This document shows, piece by piece, positions 36,889 through 45,414 of a stretch of 64,000 nt of DNA; position 1 is the first letter of the stretch, and each line of letters starts with the position of its first letter. The notes under the pieces are model-generated. The model was given only the letters and a program-made list of their open reading frames with translations. It did no database searches and had not been told where the DNA came from. Source of the DNA: Bacteroidota bacterium (GTDB lineage: Bacteria > Bacteroidota > Rhodothermia > Rhodothermales > Rubricoccaceae). Position numbers and translations under genes: made by a program. The stretch is from positions 1 through 64,000 of the forward strand of contig JBCBNX010000003.1 of assembly GCA_039821555.1 (NCBI GenBank), written 5' to 3'.

Positions 36889-38121
36889 ATGGATTTCGAC
36901 GCGATCATCGTAGGTGCCGGCCCGGGCGGCGCGACCGCCGCAGCCGAGATGGCCAAGGCTGGCCTCCGCCCGCTCCTCCTCGACAAGACCGACGCCTTTC
37001 CTCGCGACAAGATCTGCGGCGACGCGGTGAGCGGCAAGAGCGTAGACGTGTTGCGCCGCCTCAACCTCCTCGACCGGCTCGTGGAGCAGCGGCCCAGCCT
37101 CGGCTCGTGGGGCGTGACCTTCTCCGGGCCGTTCGGCGACGAGGTCGCGATCCCGTTCACGAAGGAGCTCAACAAGCCCGTCGCGCCCGGCTTCGTCTGC
37201 GACCGCGTCTCGTTCGACGACCTCATGGTCGAGTACGCGCTGGAGCAGGGCGTCGAGCTGTGGCTCGGCACGCGGGTCCTCGGGCTGCTGTGGGAAGGGG
37301 ACCAGGTCGTCGGCGTCCGCCTCGCGCGGGGTGGCGACGGCGCCCCGACGGAGGTCCGCGCGCCCATCGTGGTCGGGGCCGACGGCGCCTACTCGGTCGT
37401 GGCGAAGGAGCTCGGCATGGAGCAGCTCGTCGAGAACCACTACTGCGCCGGGCTGCGCGCCTACTACGAGGGCGTCACCGGCTTCCACCCGCTCAACCAC
37501 ATCGAAATCCACTTCGTCGAGGAGTCGATCCCGGGCTACTTCTGGATCTTCCCGATGGCCAACGGCCGCGCGAACGTGGGGCTGGGCATGCGGTCCGACT
37601 TCATCAAGAAGCGCGACATCAAGCTCAAGCCACTCCTCGACCTGCTGGTGAACCACCCGCGCTTCAAGGAGCGGTTCAAGGACGCCACGCGCATCGGCCC
37701 GGTGAAGGGCTGGGGCCTGCCGCTCGGCTCGAAGCCGCGCCCGCTCGCCGGGCCGGGCTGGATGCTCGTCGGCGATGCCGGGAGCCTCATCGACCCGTTC
37801 ACGGGCGAGGGCATCGGCAACGCGATGATCTCCGCCGAGTTCGCCGCGCAGTGGACCGCCAAGGCCAAGGCGGCCAACGACTACTCCAGCCGCTTCCTCC
37901 AGGGCTACGACCGCAATGTCCACGAGTACCTGGACAGCGAGCTGCGCCTCAGCTACGCCATGCAGCGCCTCGGCCAGTGGAAGTGGCTCCTCAACACCGT
38001 CGTGAAGAAAGCCAGCCGCAGCCCCGAGCTCGCCGACTACATCTCGACCATGTTCGACGACGAGAGCCAGCGCCGCAAGCTCGTCTCGCCGATGTTCTAC
38101 CTGCGCGTGCTGATGGCGTAG
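36889..38121 (+). CDS. Geranylgeranyl-reductase-family FAD-dependent oxidoreductase (possible MenJ-like)
   Basis: A 410-residue flavoprotein. The dinucleotide motif VGAGPGGATAA is at 8-18, followed by RDKICGDAVSGK, the conserved PxxKxCGx signature of geranylgeranyl reductases. VVGADGAYS is at about 162 and the second FAD motif GDAGSLIDPFTGEGIGNA near 295. The family reduces isoprenoid double bonds in chlorophyll, archaeal lipids or menaquinone (MenJ). It lies directly upstream of menD on the same strand (78-bp gap with a hairpin), which favours menaquinone side-chain saturation; carotenoid or lipid substrates remain possible. Confidence 0.87.
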   Translation: MDFDAIIVGAGPGGATAAAEMAKAGLRPLLLDKTDAFPRDKICGDAVSGKSVDVLRRLNLLDRLVEQRPSLGSWGVTFSGPFGDEVAIPFTKELNKPVAPGFVCDRVSFDDLMVEYALEQGVELWLGTRVLGLLWEGDQVVGVRLARGGDGAPTEVRAPIVVGADGAYSVVAKELGMEQLVENHYCAGLRAYYEGVTGFHPLNHIEIHFVEESIPGYFWIFPMANGRANVGLGMRSDFIKKRDIKLKPLLDLLVNHPRFKERFKDATRIGPVKGWGLPLGSKPRPLAGPGWMLVGDAGSLIDPFTGEGIGNAMISAEFAAQWTAKAKAANDYSSRFLQGYDRNVHEYLDSELRLSYAMQRLGQWKWLLNTVVKKASRSPELADYISTMFDDESQRRKLVSPMFYLRVLMA

Positions 38122-38142
38122 GACGATGGGTGCAGCCGTGCT

Positions 38143-38202
38143 GCGGTGTGGCGGTGCGGCAGTGACCTCTTCACCGCCACACCGCGTCACCGCGTCACTG
38201 TG
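38143..38202. repeat. Inverted octamer satellites forming a hairpin up to the menD start
   Basis: Left arm: GCGGTGTG, GCGGTGCG, GCAGTGAC (38143-38166). Right arm: TCACCGCC, ACACCGCG, TCACCGCG, TCACTGTG (38171-38202). The core arms GCGGTGTGGCGGTG and CACCGCCACACCGC (38143-38156, 38172-38185) are perfectly complementary over 14 bp. The last octamer contains the menD GTG start, so a folded mRNA would place the hairpin next to the initiation site. Confidence 0.85.
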
Positions 38203-40083
38203 CACACCCTCTCGGCCCGCCTCGATGCTGCTCCGCACCTCAACCAGGTCTGGGCAGAGCTGATCGTCGAGGAGTTAGTGCGGCTAGGCGTGGGGCTGTT
38301 CTGCGTGGCTCCTGGCTCGCGCTCGACGCCGCTGACGCTGGCAGTGGCAGCCCACCCCGAGGCGAAGGCGCTGGTGCACTTCGACGAGCGAGGCTCGGCG
38401 TTCGCGGCGCTGGGCTATGCGCGGGCCGCTCAGTCACAAGAGAGACCGACGCCCGCCGTCTGGATCACGACGAGCGGAACGGCGCTGGCGAACGGCATGC
38501 CCGCCGTCGTGGAGGCGAGCGTGGACGGCGTGCCGCTGCTGCTGCTCACCGCCGACCGGCCGCCGGAACTGCGTCAGACGGGGGCGAACCAGACGATCAC
38601 GCAGCCGGGGCTCTTCGACCCGTACGTCCGCTGGGCCTTCGACCTCCCGACCCCGAGCACCGAGATGCCCGCCGCGGCCGTTCTGACGACTGTCGACCAG
38701 GCGTGGCACCGTGCCGGGCGGGCACCGGGCGGGCCGGTTCACCTCAACGCGATGTTTCGGGAGCCGCTCGCGCCGCCGCCCAAGGGCGCTGCCGATTTCC
38801 CAGAAGGCTCCACGGATTGGGGGGCCTACCTCCGTCCGCTCGCGCACTGGACCAACGGCGAGACCCCGTTCACGCAGTATGCAGCGCCTTTGGTGGCTGC
38901 ACCGCCCGGTGCGCTCACCTCGCTCCGGGCGACGTTGCAACGCGCCGAGCGCGGCGTAGTCGTCGTCGGGCGACTGCGGACCGAGGCTGAGTCGAGCGCG
39001 GCGCGGCGGGTCGCTGAGGCGCTGGGCTGGCCGCTGCTGGCCGACGTGGAGTCGGGGCTACGGACGGGGCACGCCGACCATCCGCTCGTCGTTGCGCACG
39101 CGGACCTCGTCCTCACGAGCGCGCCGTTCTGCGCGGCCGTCCGCCCCGACGCCGTGCTGCACCTCGGCGGGCGGCCCGTCTCGAAGCGGCTCGCGCAGCA
39201 CCTCGCCGCGTGCGCGCCACCGTGCTATGCCGTCGTCCGCGACGGCCCGGACCGCTTCGACCCGCGCCACCACGTCACGCACCGCTTCGAGAGCGACCTC
39301 GTCGCGTTCGCCGACGCGCTGCTCGCAGGGGATGTGGTCAACCCGACTGACGACGCATGGCAGGCAGGGTGGCACAAGGCTGACACAGCCGTCCGAAAGC
39401 ACCTAGCCGACACCCTGGATGCCGTTGACCAGCACGAGCCGCTCTCCGAGCCCCTCGTCGCGCGCCTCGTGAGCCAGCATCGGCCCGCCGACCACGCGCT
39501 CGTGCTCGCGGCCAGCATGCCGATCCGCGACGTGGACGCCTTCGCGGACCCGACCGTACCCGCAGCCGAGGTCTTCGCCAACCGGGGCGCGAGCGGCATC
39601 GACGGGACAGTGGCGACGGCGGCAGGCGTGGCACGCGGGCGGAGCGCCCCAGCGACGCTCCTCATCGGCGACCTGGCGCTGCTGCACGACCTCAACTCGC
39701 TCGCGCTGCTCCGTGACCCTGACGTTTCCATGGCAGCCCAGCCACCCGTCGTGATCGTGGCAATCAACAATGACGGCGGGGGCATCTTCCACTTTCTGCC
39801 CCTCGCGCGCGAGGGCGTCGAGTCAGGCGCTGTGCCCGCAGCCAACTTCGAGCGGTTCTTCGGCACGCCTCACGGGCTTGGCTTTGCCGATGCGGCGCGG
39901 CTCTTCAACCTCGCCTACCACGCCCCCACCACGCCCGCAGGCTTCATCGAGGCCTACCGCACAGCCTGCACCGCTGCGACCTCCTCACTCATCGAGGTTC
40001 GGACCGAGCGCGATGCAAACCGGGCCTTGCATGCTCACCTCCTGGAGACTGCTGCAGGCGCTGTGACCGCCGTCTGCGCGTAG
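38200..40083 (+). CDS. menD: 2-succinyl-5-enolpyruvyl-6-hydroxy-3-cyclohexene-1-carboxylate synthase (MenD)
   Basis: A 627-residue thiamine-diphosphate enzyme. It adds 2-oxoglutarate-derived succinyl semialdehyde to isochorismate. The N-terminal domain has APGSRSTPLTLAVA and the cofactor-activating glutamate in HFDERGSAF (near residue 63). TTSGTALANGMPAVVEA and LLLTADRPPELRQTGANQTI are strong MenD signatures. The ThDP/Mg2+ motif is IGDLALLHDLNSL ending in AINNDGGGIFHFLP. The GTG at 38200 is chosen because the in-frame sequence upstream is only the octamer satellite. An upstream ATG at 38146 would translate the repeat. Confidence 0.95.
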   Translation: MHTLSARLDAAPHLNQVWAELIVEELVRLGVGLFCVAPGSRSTPLTLAVAAHPEAKALVHFDERGSAFAALGYARAAQSQERPTPAVWITTSGTALANGMPAVVEASVDGVPLLLLTADRPPELRQTGANQTITQPGLFDPYVRWAFDLPTPSTEMPAAAVLTTVDQAWHRAGRAPGGPVHLNAMFREPLAPPPKGAADFPEGSTDWGAYLRPLAHWTNGETPFTQYAAPLVAAPPGALTSLRATLQRAERGVVVVGRLRTEAESSAARRVAEALGWPLLADVESGLRTGHADHPLVVAHADLVLTSAPFCAAVRPDAVLHLGGRPVSKRLAQHLAACAPPCYAVVRDGPDRFDPRHHVTHRFESDLVAFADALLAGDVVNPTDDAWQAGWHKADTAVRKHLADTLDAVDQHEPLSEPLVARLVSQHRPADHALVLAASMPIRDVDAFADPTVPAAEVFANRGASGIDGTVATAAGVARGRSAPATLLIGDLALLHDLNSLALLRDPDVSMAAQPPVVIVAINNDGGGIFHFLPLAREGVESGAVPAANFERFFGTPHGLGFADAARLFNLAYHAPTTPAGFIEAYRTACTAATSSLIEVRTERDANRALHAHLLETAAGAVTAVCA

Positions 40084-40105
40084 GCACCCCGCGCACAAGT
40101 AGCAG

Positions 40106-40139
40106 GCACGGGGCGCGTCCCAAAGGAAACGCCCCGTGC
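40106..40139. terminator. Hairpin terminator between menD and the convergent 994-aa gene
   Basis: Perfect 10-bp arms GCACGGGGCG (40106-40115) and CGCCCCGTGC (40130-40139) with a 14-nt A-rich loop, 23 bp after the menD stop. No long T-tract; likely bidirectional. Confidence 0.6.
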
Positions 40140-40172
40140 TCGATTCATTGGTGGGTGCGCTGCGCCGTCACC

Positions 40173-43157
40173 TCATTCGGCTGCGACGGTGCAGGACCCG
40201 ATGCTTGCTCCGCGGCGCTGCCACGTAGCCAGGTCGCGCAGCTCGATCTGCATCTCCACGCCATCGACGCAGATCGTGATGATCTGCCCCAACCCACCAG
40301 GACCGTTGGCGGTAGGATCAGCGAGCGGGTTGGTGACAGGCGACTGGGTGCCGCCGCCGGTGGGCTCTCCGGCTTCACCTCCTGAGGAGGACGTGCCGCA
40401 ACGGCCCAGCGTGGCGCCCCGGTCCAGGTGGCCGCTCAGGCCGAGGACCGACACCATCACCGAGCGCCCGTTGCGGCAGATGGCCACGCGGCGCTCGTCC
40501 TCGCGCTGCGGCGTCGCGACGAACGTCTCCTCCTCGAAGTAGTCGCGCAGATCCATCGTGTAGTCGTCGTACTCGACGATCCACGAGCCCTGCTCGATGG
40601 TGTCGCTCAGCGTGGCCAGCTGCCCGAGCGCTTCGGTCGAGTAGTAGACTTCGGCGTTGTCAGCCATCGTAAAGTCGAGTATGCCGCGCTGCTTGAACAG
40701 GGACAGCGGCGCAAAGCTGTACGAGACGCGATCCGCGAAGTAGCTCATGTTGGCTGTCTGGAGGCTGATGCGAATCTTCCGGACCTCTGAAAAGTTGGGC
40801 ACCATCAGCTCCGCAACGATCAACTCGGTGTCGCGGATCACCTCCGGGCGCAACGAGCCGCGAGAGGCGTCCCAGATCCAGCTCACGCCGTCACTGGAGC
40901 CATCCGATCCCAGCAGTACGTCCAGGTTCTGCGTCATCTCCCAGTCCGCCGTCGAGACCTGGGCCCCGTTCTCGTCATATGCACGGATGGTCGTCGCGGC
41001 GTTGTCGATGTCGAAGATGTAGAAGTAGAACGGCCGGTTCCAAGCCTGGCTGAAGGTGAAGGACACCTCGGCGCGGCCACCACCCGAGGAATACATCGGC
41101 GGGTGCACGTCAAGAACGGGCAGCGGGTTGGGGCCGATGTAGTCCGGGTTGTTGATGTCGCTGGCCGCCTGCCCCAAGTCCACGGACTCCGTGAGCGCCT
41201 GGAGGCTCATGCCCTCGGCATAGCCCGCCCGGTAGTAGCTCCCGTAGCCGGTGTCGGCGTCGACGCGCACCTGGATGCCAGGGCCGCCTGGCCAGTTCAG
41301 GGTGCTGTACTGCGCGTAGCTGGTGTTGCCCATCCAGTCGTAGGGCAGCGACGTGAAGTCGGGGATGATGCCCGTGAGGTCTTGGTCGCAGCCGGGCAGG
41401 ACGTTTTCGGCGGTAGCCTCCTCGCCCTGGAAGTAGAACGCCATGTCCTGAATGTCTCCGCTGTAGGCGGAGAGCTGCGTGACCCCTCCGTTGGTCGGAT
41501 CGACGCGGACGAAGCGGACGCCGTCGTGGCCGTAGATCATGCCGTCGGGGTGGGCGGCGATGGCGCGCATCTTGTCAGAACTGTTGTGCGAGATCCCCGA
41601 CAGGTCGTACTGCTTGGCGACCCAGCCGGTAACGAGGTCGTCCCAGCGCCACAGCTCCAGGCTGGACGCGTCGGTCCGCGTGAAGTAGACCTGGCCGCTG
41701 GCATTCATCGTGAAGCTGCCGATCTCGGCGGTGCCGCTGACGAGGCGCCGGACCTGCGACGCGTTGCCAGTCGAGAGGTCGAGTTCGTAGAGGCGCGTCG
41801 AGGAGCGGGCGAAGCCGTAGAGGGTGTTCCCTTGGAAGACGAGGCTGTTGATCTCGTCTCCCCAGTAGCGCCCCGTGTCGCCCACGCGGGTGACGTTCAC
41901 CGGCGTACTCGGGTCGTCGTCGATCTCGGCCGGGTCGATGGTGTAGAGCGCATTGTCCTGCACAGGGTAGTACTGCCCGTTGCTGTAGGTGTATTCCTCG
42001 AAGTTGGCGTTGTTGACGAAGTAGATCGTGCCGTCCGGGCCGAAGGTGAAGGCCTCCGCGTCCACGGTGAAGCCTGGGGTGGCCGGCTCCTGAATGCCCT
42101 GAAGCAGCCCCTCGGTGCCGACGATGACCTGGTCCTCGTCGATGGTGTAGCGCATGAGCATGCCGTCGGAGTCGCGGATGCTCCAGATGGTCATCGGGTC
42201 CACCTCGGCGTCGCCGACCTCGACCTCGCAGTCGTAGTCGCCCTCCTCGTGGCGGACGTAGAGCATGCCGTAGATCGTGGCGTTGTTGCGCAGGGTGACC
42301 TCCATGTCGCCCACCTTGTCGGCGACCACGACGCCGTGCCACTCGAAGTCGCCCGCTGCTACGAAGTCGCCTTCAACCACGAGGATGCCATAGCCCGTCG
42401 TTGCGCCGGCGAAGCTGACGTCGCCGTCGATGTAGACGGTGGTGGGGCTGCCGAGGCTGCCGAACGCGGTGTCTTGGAAGGACTGGTTGCCCTGGTAGGC
42501 GTAGGCTGGGTTCGCCATGACCTCGTCCAGGATCGCCTCCACGTCGTAGGCCAGCGCGCCGGTGGTGACGTCGGCCTGGCTCTGATCGCCGCGCACGCGG
42601 TCGCTGCTGTAGTTGCTGAGCGCATTCTGGACCGTCTGCTGCCCCTCGGGCGTGCTCGTCCACACCGCAGGCACCGACGTGCCGGAGCGCCCGTAGCCCT
42701 CGGGCAGGTCCTCGTAGGAGAACGACGGCGTGTCGTGGCCGCTGGCGAGGAAGTTGGTCCCGGACAGGTTCACCTGCATCGTGTCCGAGTCGAGCATCAG
42801 CGGCGACGGCGCGGACGCGAGGCGTCCCACCACGCGGTAGATATCCACCGAGGTGCCGCTGACGTCGCCCGTTGAGGCAAGCACCACGGGGCCGGCTGTC
42901 CCGCCGCTGGCCACGACCTCGAAGGTGCCGCCGTTGTGGGCGGTCTGGTTGAAGCCCGCACGCCAGCCCTCAAAGTCCTGGTTGATCTTGCTCGCGGCCA
43001 GGTCCAAGCCTGTTCTCGCGACGCGCTCCGCGAGCATCTCGCTCTGGATGTGCTCGGTATCGGTGGCGATGTCGCGCGTGCGCTCCAGGGACGAACTCGA
43101 GAGCGAACCGATCCATATGGTTGCCGCCGCAACGGCGAGTAGGGCTACTCTGTTCAT
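40173..43157 (-). CDS. Large pilin-like (PilX-like) protein with propeller-like insertion, 994 aa
   Basis: The N-terminus is a bare membrane helix (VALLAVAAATIWIGSLS) followed by a long amphipathic helix (LERTRDIATDTEHIQSEMLAERVARTGLDLAA), the layout of type IV pilus minor pilins such as PilX, but without a prepilin-peptidase GFTLxE site. Residues about 230-310 read as polymer- or sorting-type strands (TTVYIDGDVSFAGATTGYG). About 320-560 has propeller-like repeats (TFGPDGTIYFVNN, ALYTIDPAEID, TLYGFARSSTRLYELDLSTG). About 600-800 is a beta-sandwich part. The C-terminus has two similar Cys-containing units (VAICRNGRSVMVSVL, ITICVDGVEMQIEL) split by a Gly/Pro-rich linker. Last of three close minus-strand genes. 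Role unknown; possibly a tip adhesin of a pilus-like fibre. Confidence 0.68.
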   Translation of the reverse strand: MNRVALLAVAAATIWIGSLSSSSLERTRDIATDTEHIQSEMLAERVARTGLDLAASKINQDFEGWRAGFNQTAHNGGTFEVVASGGTAGPVVLASTGDVSGTSVDIYRVVGRLASAPSPLMLDSDTMQVNLSGTNFLASGHDTPSFSYEDLPEGYGRSGTSVPAVWTSTPEGQQTVQNALSNYSSDRVRGDQSQADVTTGALAYDVEAILDEVMANPAYAYQGNQSFQDTAFGSLGSPTTVYIDGDVSFAGATTGYGILVVEGDFVAAGDFEWHGVVVADKVGDMEVTLRNNATIYGMLYVRHEEGDYDCEVEVGDAEVDPMTIWSIRDSDGMLMRYTIDEDQVIVGTEGLLQGIQEPATPGFTVDAEAFTFGPDGTIYFVNNANFEEYTYSNGQYYPVQDNALYTIDPAEIDDDPSTPVNVTRVGDTGRYWGDEINSLVFQGNTLYGFARSSTRLYELDLSTGNASQVRRLVSGTAEIGSFTMNASGQVYFTRTDASSLELWRWDDLVTGWVAKQYDLSGISHNSSDKMRAIAAHPDGMIYGHDGVRFVRVDPTNGGVTQLSAYSGDIQDMAFYFQGEEATAENVLPGCDQDLTGIIPDFTSLPYDWMGNTSYAQYSTLNWPGGPGIQVRVDADTGYGSYYRAGYAEGMSLQALTESVDLGQAASDINNPDYIGPNPLPVLDVHPPMYSSGGGRAEVSFTFSQAWNRPFYFYIFDIDNAATTIRAYDENGAQVSTADWEMTQNLDVLLGSDGSSDGVSWIWDASRGSLRPEVIRDTELIVAELMVPNFSEVRKIRISLQTANMSYFADRVSYSFAPLSLFKQRGILDFTMADNAEVYYSTEALGQLATLSDTIEQGSWIVEYDDYTMDLRDYFEEETFVATPQREDERRVAICRNGRSVMVSVLGLSGHLDRGATLGRCGTSSSGGEAGEPTGGGTQSPVTNPLADPTANGPGGLGQIITICVDGVEMQIELRDLATWQRRGASIGSCTVAAE

Positions 43158-43205
43158 GGTGTTGCTGTGTGGTCCGCCGGGGTGATTCCAGTCGGACGTG
43201 TGGGG

Positions 43206-43793
43206 TTAGTTGAGGTTGGCGGGGCGATACGTGCGCGCCCACCGTGCACGCCTGGCAGTCTGGTCGGTAACGGTGTCACTGCCCGCATAGAGCAGGTCAA
43301 AGCGGATGTAGATGGCCGTGGCGTCCGCCAGGGTGGCTGTCGGTGTGCCGTCTGTCTCCTGAGGCTGCATCTGCAGCGTCATGAGCGAGGCCGGGCTGCT
43401 CCCGCTCATCATCCCGTTGACGAGGCGCTCCACCCTGTAGAGCGGCAGCCGTGAGGACACGCCGTCGTCCACGTAGGTGACCGAGTCCGCGACGGTCCAG
43501 CGGTATTCGACCTCCACGAACGTCGAGTCGGCGGCATCGAGCTTGCGCCGGAAGGTGAGGTGGCTGGCAGCGTCGTAGTCCACGAACGGGTCCATCGCCG
43601 CTGGCACGCCCGCGCCGACGTTGGCCAGGTCCTCGTCGAGCAGGTCCACGAACGACTGCATCTGCGTGCGTGCCGCTGCGAAGAACGTCTCGTCCACCGT
43701 CGAGTTGGTCCCCGTCAGCTGGACGCCGACGAGGATGAAGAACACCCCGGTGCCGATGAGGGTGGCGTTTAGATGGTCGTAGATAAACTGCAT
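43206..43793 (-). CDS. Pilin-like (PilW-like) single-pass membrane protein
   Basis: A 195-residue protein with an N-terminal hydrophobic helix (ATLIGTGVFFILVGVQL) reached after about ten residues, then an amphipathic helix (FFAAARTQMQSFVDLLDEDLANVGAG) and a beta-rich C-terminal half (LTFRRKLDAADSTFVEVEYRW). This is the shape of a PilW-type minor pilin, again lacking a prepilin cleavage motif. It sits 48 bp before the 994-aa gene and 33 bp after the 162-aa gene on the same strand. Confidence 0.65.
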   Translation of the reverse strand: MQFIYDHLNATLIGTGVFFILVGVQLTGTNSTVDETFFAAARTQMQSFVDLLDEDLANVGAGVPAAMDPFVDYDAASHLTFRRKLDAADSTFVEVEYRWTVADSVTYVDDGVSSRLPLYRVERLVNGMMSGSSPASLMTLQMQPQETDGTPTATLADATAIYIRFDLLYAGSDTVTDQTARRARWARTYRPANLN

Positions 43794-43826
43794 GAGGGCG
43801 TTTCAAAGGGGGGGCAGCCAGCCGGG

Positions 43827-44315
43827 CTAGCTGCCGTAGGTCATCACCTGGCTCATCGTCACCGTCCGGTCGTAGCGCTGGAGAATCGGGTTGGTGACGT
43901 AGACGGTGACAAGCTTGGCGAAGGTGGGGGTGCCGGAGACCGTCTCGCCGTCTTCCTCGCTGACGTACTGCACGGTCACGTCGACTTCGAACTCGTAGCT
44001 CTCGTAGCCTGAGGTGAACGTGTAGGTCTGGATCTCGTGGAAGTCGTCGATATCGTCGGCGTCCTCGTAGCGCTTGCCCGTCGAGAAGGGCACGGCGGTG
44101 AGCTCGTCGCGGGAGTAGCTGCCTCCTCCCTTGGTCGCCTCGTCGAAGGCGGTCGTGGAGATGTAGTCGAGCACGTCGAGAGCGACGCTGCCGGCATAAG
44201 TCTCGGTCTCTTCGGCCACCATGTCCATCTTCGAGCGGACGGCACCCTGCTGCACATTCATGGCGAGCACTGAGGCTGCCATGAGGGCGATGATGGCTCC
44301 GATAGTTTGGGACAT
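43827..44315 (-). CDS. Pilin-like membrane protein, paralogue of the 45.4-kb gene
   Basis: A 162-residue protein that starts directly on a membrane helix (MSQTIGAIIALMAASVLAMN), then VALDVLDYISTTAFDEATKGG and a beta-rich domain (EFEVDVTVQYVSEED, FAKLVTVYVTNPILQ). The 180-residue protein at 45415-45957 starts MAQTFYALVAVFSFSLLG and has ALDLAIVWSNRVKALAFDEAD at the equivalent place, so the two are paralogues. First gene of the three-gene minus-strand run. The ATG at 44315 is used because upstream in-frame sequence is uncoded leader. Confidence 0.65.
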   Translation of the reverse strand: MSQTIGAIIALMAASVLAMNVQQGAVRSKMDMVAEETETYAGSVALDVLDYISTTAFDEATKGGGSYSRDELTAVPFSTGKRYEDADDIDDFHEIQTYTFTSGYESYEFEVDVTVQYVSEEDGETVSGTPTFAKLVTVYVTNPILQRYDRTVTMSQVMTYGS

Positions 44316-44599
44316 GGGTCGTACTCGAAGGAGATGCTCTGGCGTGTGATCCCACTTCGGTACCAATGCCATTCCTGGCATCTCATTTTGTGTATCACCC
44401 TAACAAAGCCTCTCACTGGGTGGACCTTTGGGGAGCCTAAACCGAAAAAGCCCTTCTGCGCCTCATAGACGGATGCGCCCTGCGCAGCACTTACGCGCAC
44501 ATACACGTTTCATCTTTTCGTTTCCAGTCGCCCCGCTCTCTTTCCCTCACTCCCTTGGCTGTTTTAGCCTGTCTTCCCCCCAAGCATGCCGCGCCGCGC
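44316..44599. other. Divergent intergenic region between pilin-like genes and menH
   Basis: This 284-bp stretch is less GC-rich than its surroundings and must hold both divergent promoters. A small dyad TGCCA-GGAA-TGGCA lies near 44367-44380. Near the menH side, GCCTGTCTTC (about 44568) resembles the TATCTTC element seen before other genes. No gene is supported. Confidence 0.4.
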
Positions 44600-45349
44600 A
44601 TGCCCGCTGTGCCGCTTCCCACCCCGGTGATTTATGTGCACGGCTGGCTGGGCACTCATGCTGACTGGGCGCCGGTGCAGACACTCCTGCCGGGCTGGAC
44701 CGTGGACCTGCCGGGGCACGGCGCTTCGCTCAGCCTCCCCAGCGGCACCTACTCGCTCTCGGGCACTGCCGATGCCCTCGTGGATGCGCTCGACGCTGCG
44801 GCGCTCGAGCGTCCGGTGCTAGTCGGCTACTCGATGGGCGGGCGCGTGGCGATGACGGCGGCGCTGCGCCACCCGGGCCGCTTCCGAGCTCTTGTGGTAG
44901 AATCGGCGTCGCCGGGCCTATCCAGCGACGCTGAGCGCGCAGCGAGGCACGCCCTCGACGACGCACGCGCCGCCCACGTCGAGCGCGACTTTGCGGGATT
45001 CCTTGCGTCGTGGTACCAACTTCCCCTTTTTGCCTCGTTGGCCCTGGAGCCTGGCCGCGTGGAGGCGACGATTGCGGAGCGCCTTCGCGGTGACCCTGGC
45101 GAACTGGCACGCGCGCTCCGAGGACTCAGCGTCGCCCACCAACCGTCCTACTGGGACCGGCTCGGTGCCCTCCCGCCCACGCTCGCGCTCGCGGGCGCGC
45201 GCGACGAGAAGTACGTGCACATCGTCCAATTGATGGCGCGCGCCTCGACCGTCACAGCGCGCATCGTGTCTGCTGCGGGCCACAACGTCCACCGCGAGCG
45301 CCCGGCGGCCTTCGTAGACGCGGTTGTTGCCTGGTTCGAGACGCTGTGA
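44600..45349 (+). CDS. menH: 2-succinyl-6-hydroxy-2,4-cyclohexadiene-1-carboxylate synthase (MenH), alpha/beta hydrolase
   Basis: A 249-residue alpha/beta-hydrolase. The oxyanion region is YVHGWLGTHADW. The nucleophile is Ser78 in GYSMGGR and the catalytic His228 is in AGHNVHRERP, which closely matches the GHNxHRExP end of MenH. QPSYWDRL near residue 190 is another MenH-like feature (QPSLWxxL). It eliminates pyruvate from the MenD product. The gene is isolated from the other men genes by pilin-like genes on the opposite strand. The ATG at 44600 starts directly before the first strand. Confidence 0.85.
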   Translation: MPAVPLPTPVIYVHGWLGTHADWAPVQTLLPGWTVDLPGHGASLSLPSGTYSLSGTADALVDALDAAALERPVLVGYSMGGRVAMTAALRHPGRFRALVVESASPGLSSDAERAARHALDDARAAHVERDFAGFLASWYQLPLFASLALEPGRVEATIAERLRGDPGELARALRGLSVAHQPSYWDRLGALPPTLALAGARDEKYVHIVQLMARASTVTARIVSAAGHNVHRERPAAFVDAVVAWFETL

Positions 45350-45391
45350 TGTGGCGTGATCGCCCGCAGTGATGTGGCGTGATCGCCCGCA
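45346..45391 (+). repeat. 23-bp tandem duplication at the menH stop
   Basis: 45346-45368 and 45369-45391 are identical (unit begins GTGATGTGGCGTGATC). The first copy includes the menH stop codon. It fills most of the gap to the convergent pilin-like gene. Confidence 0.85.
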
Positions 45392-45414
45392 GCACCCCAC
45401 CCGTTGGCGAGCGC

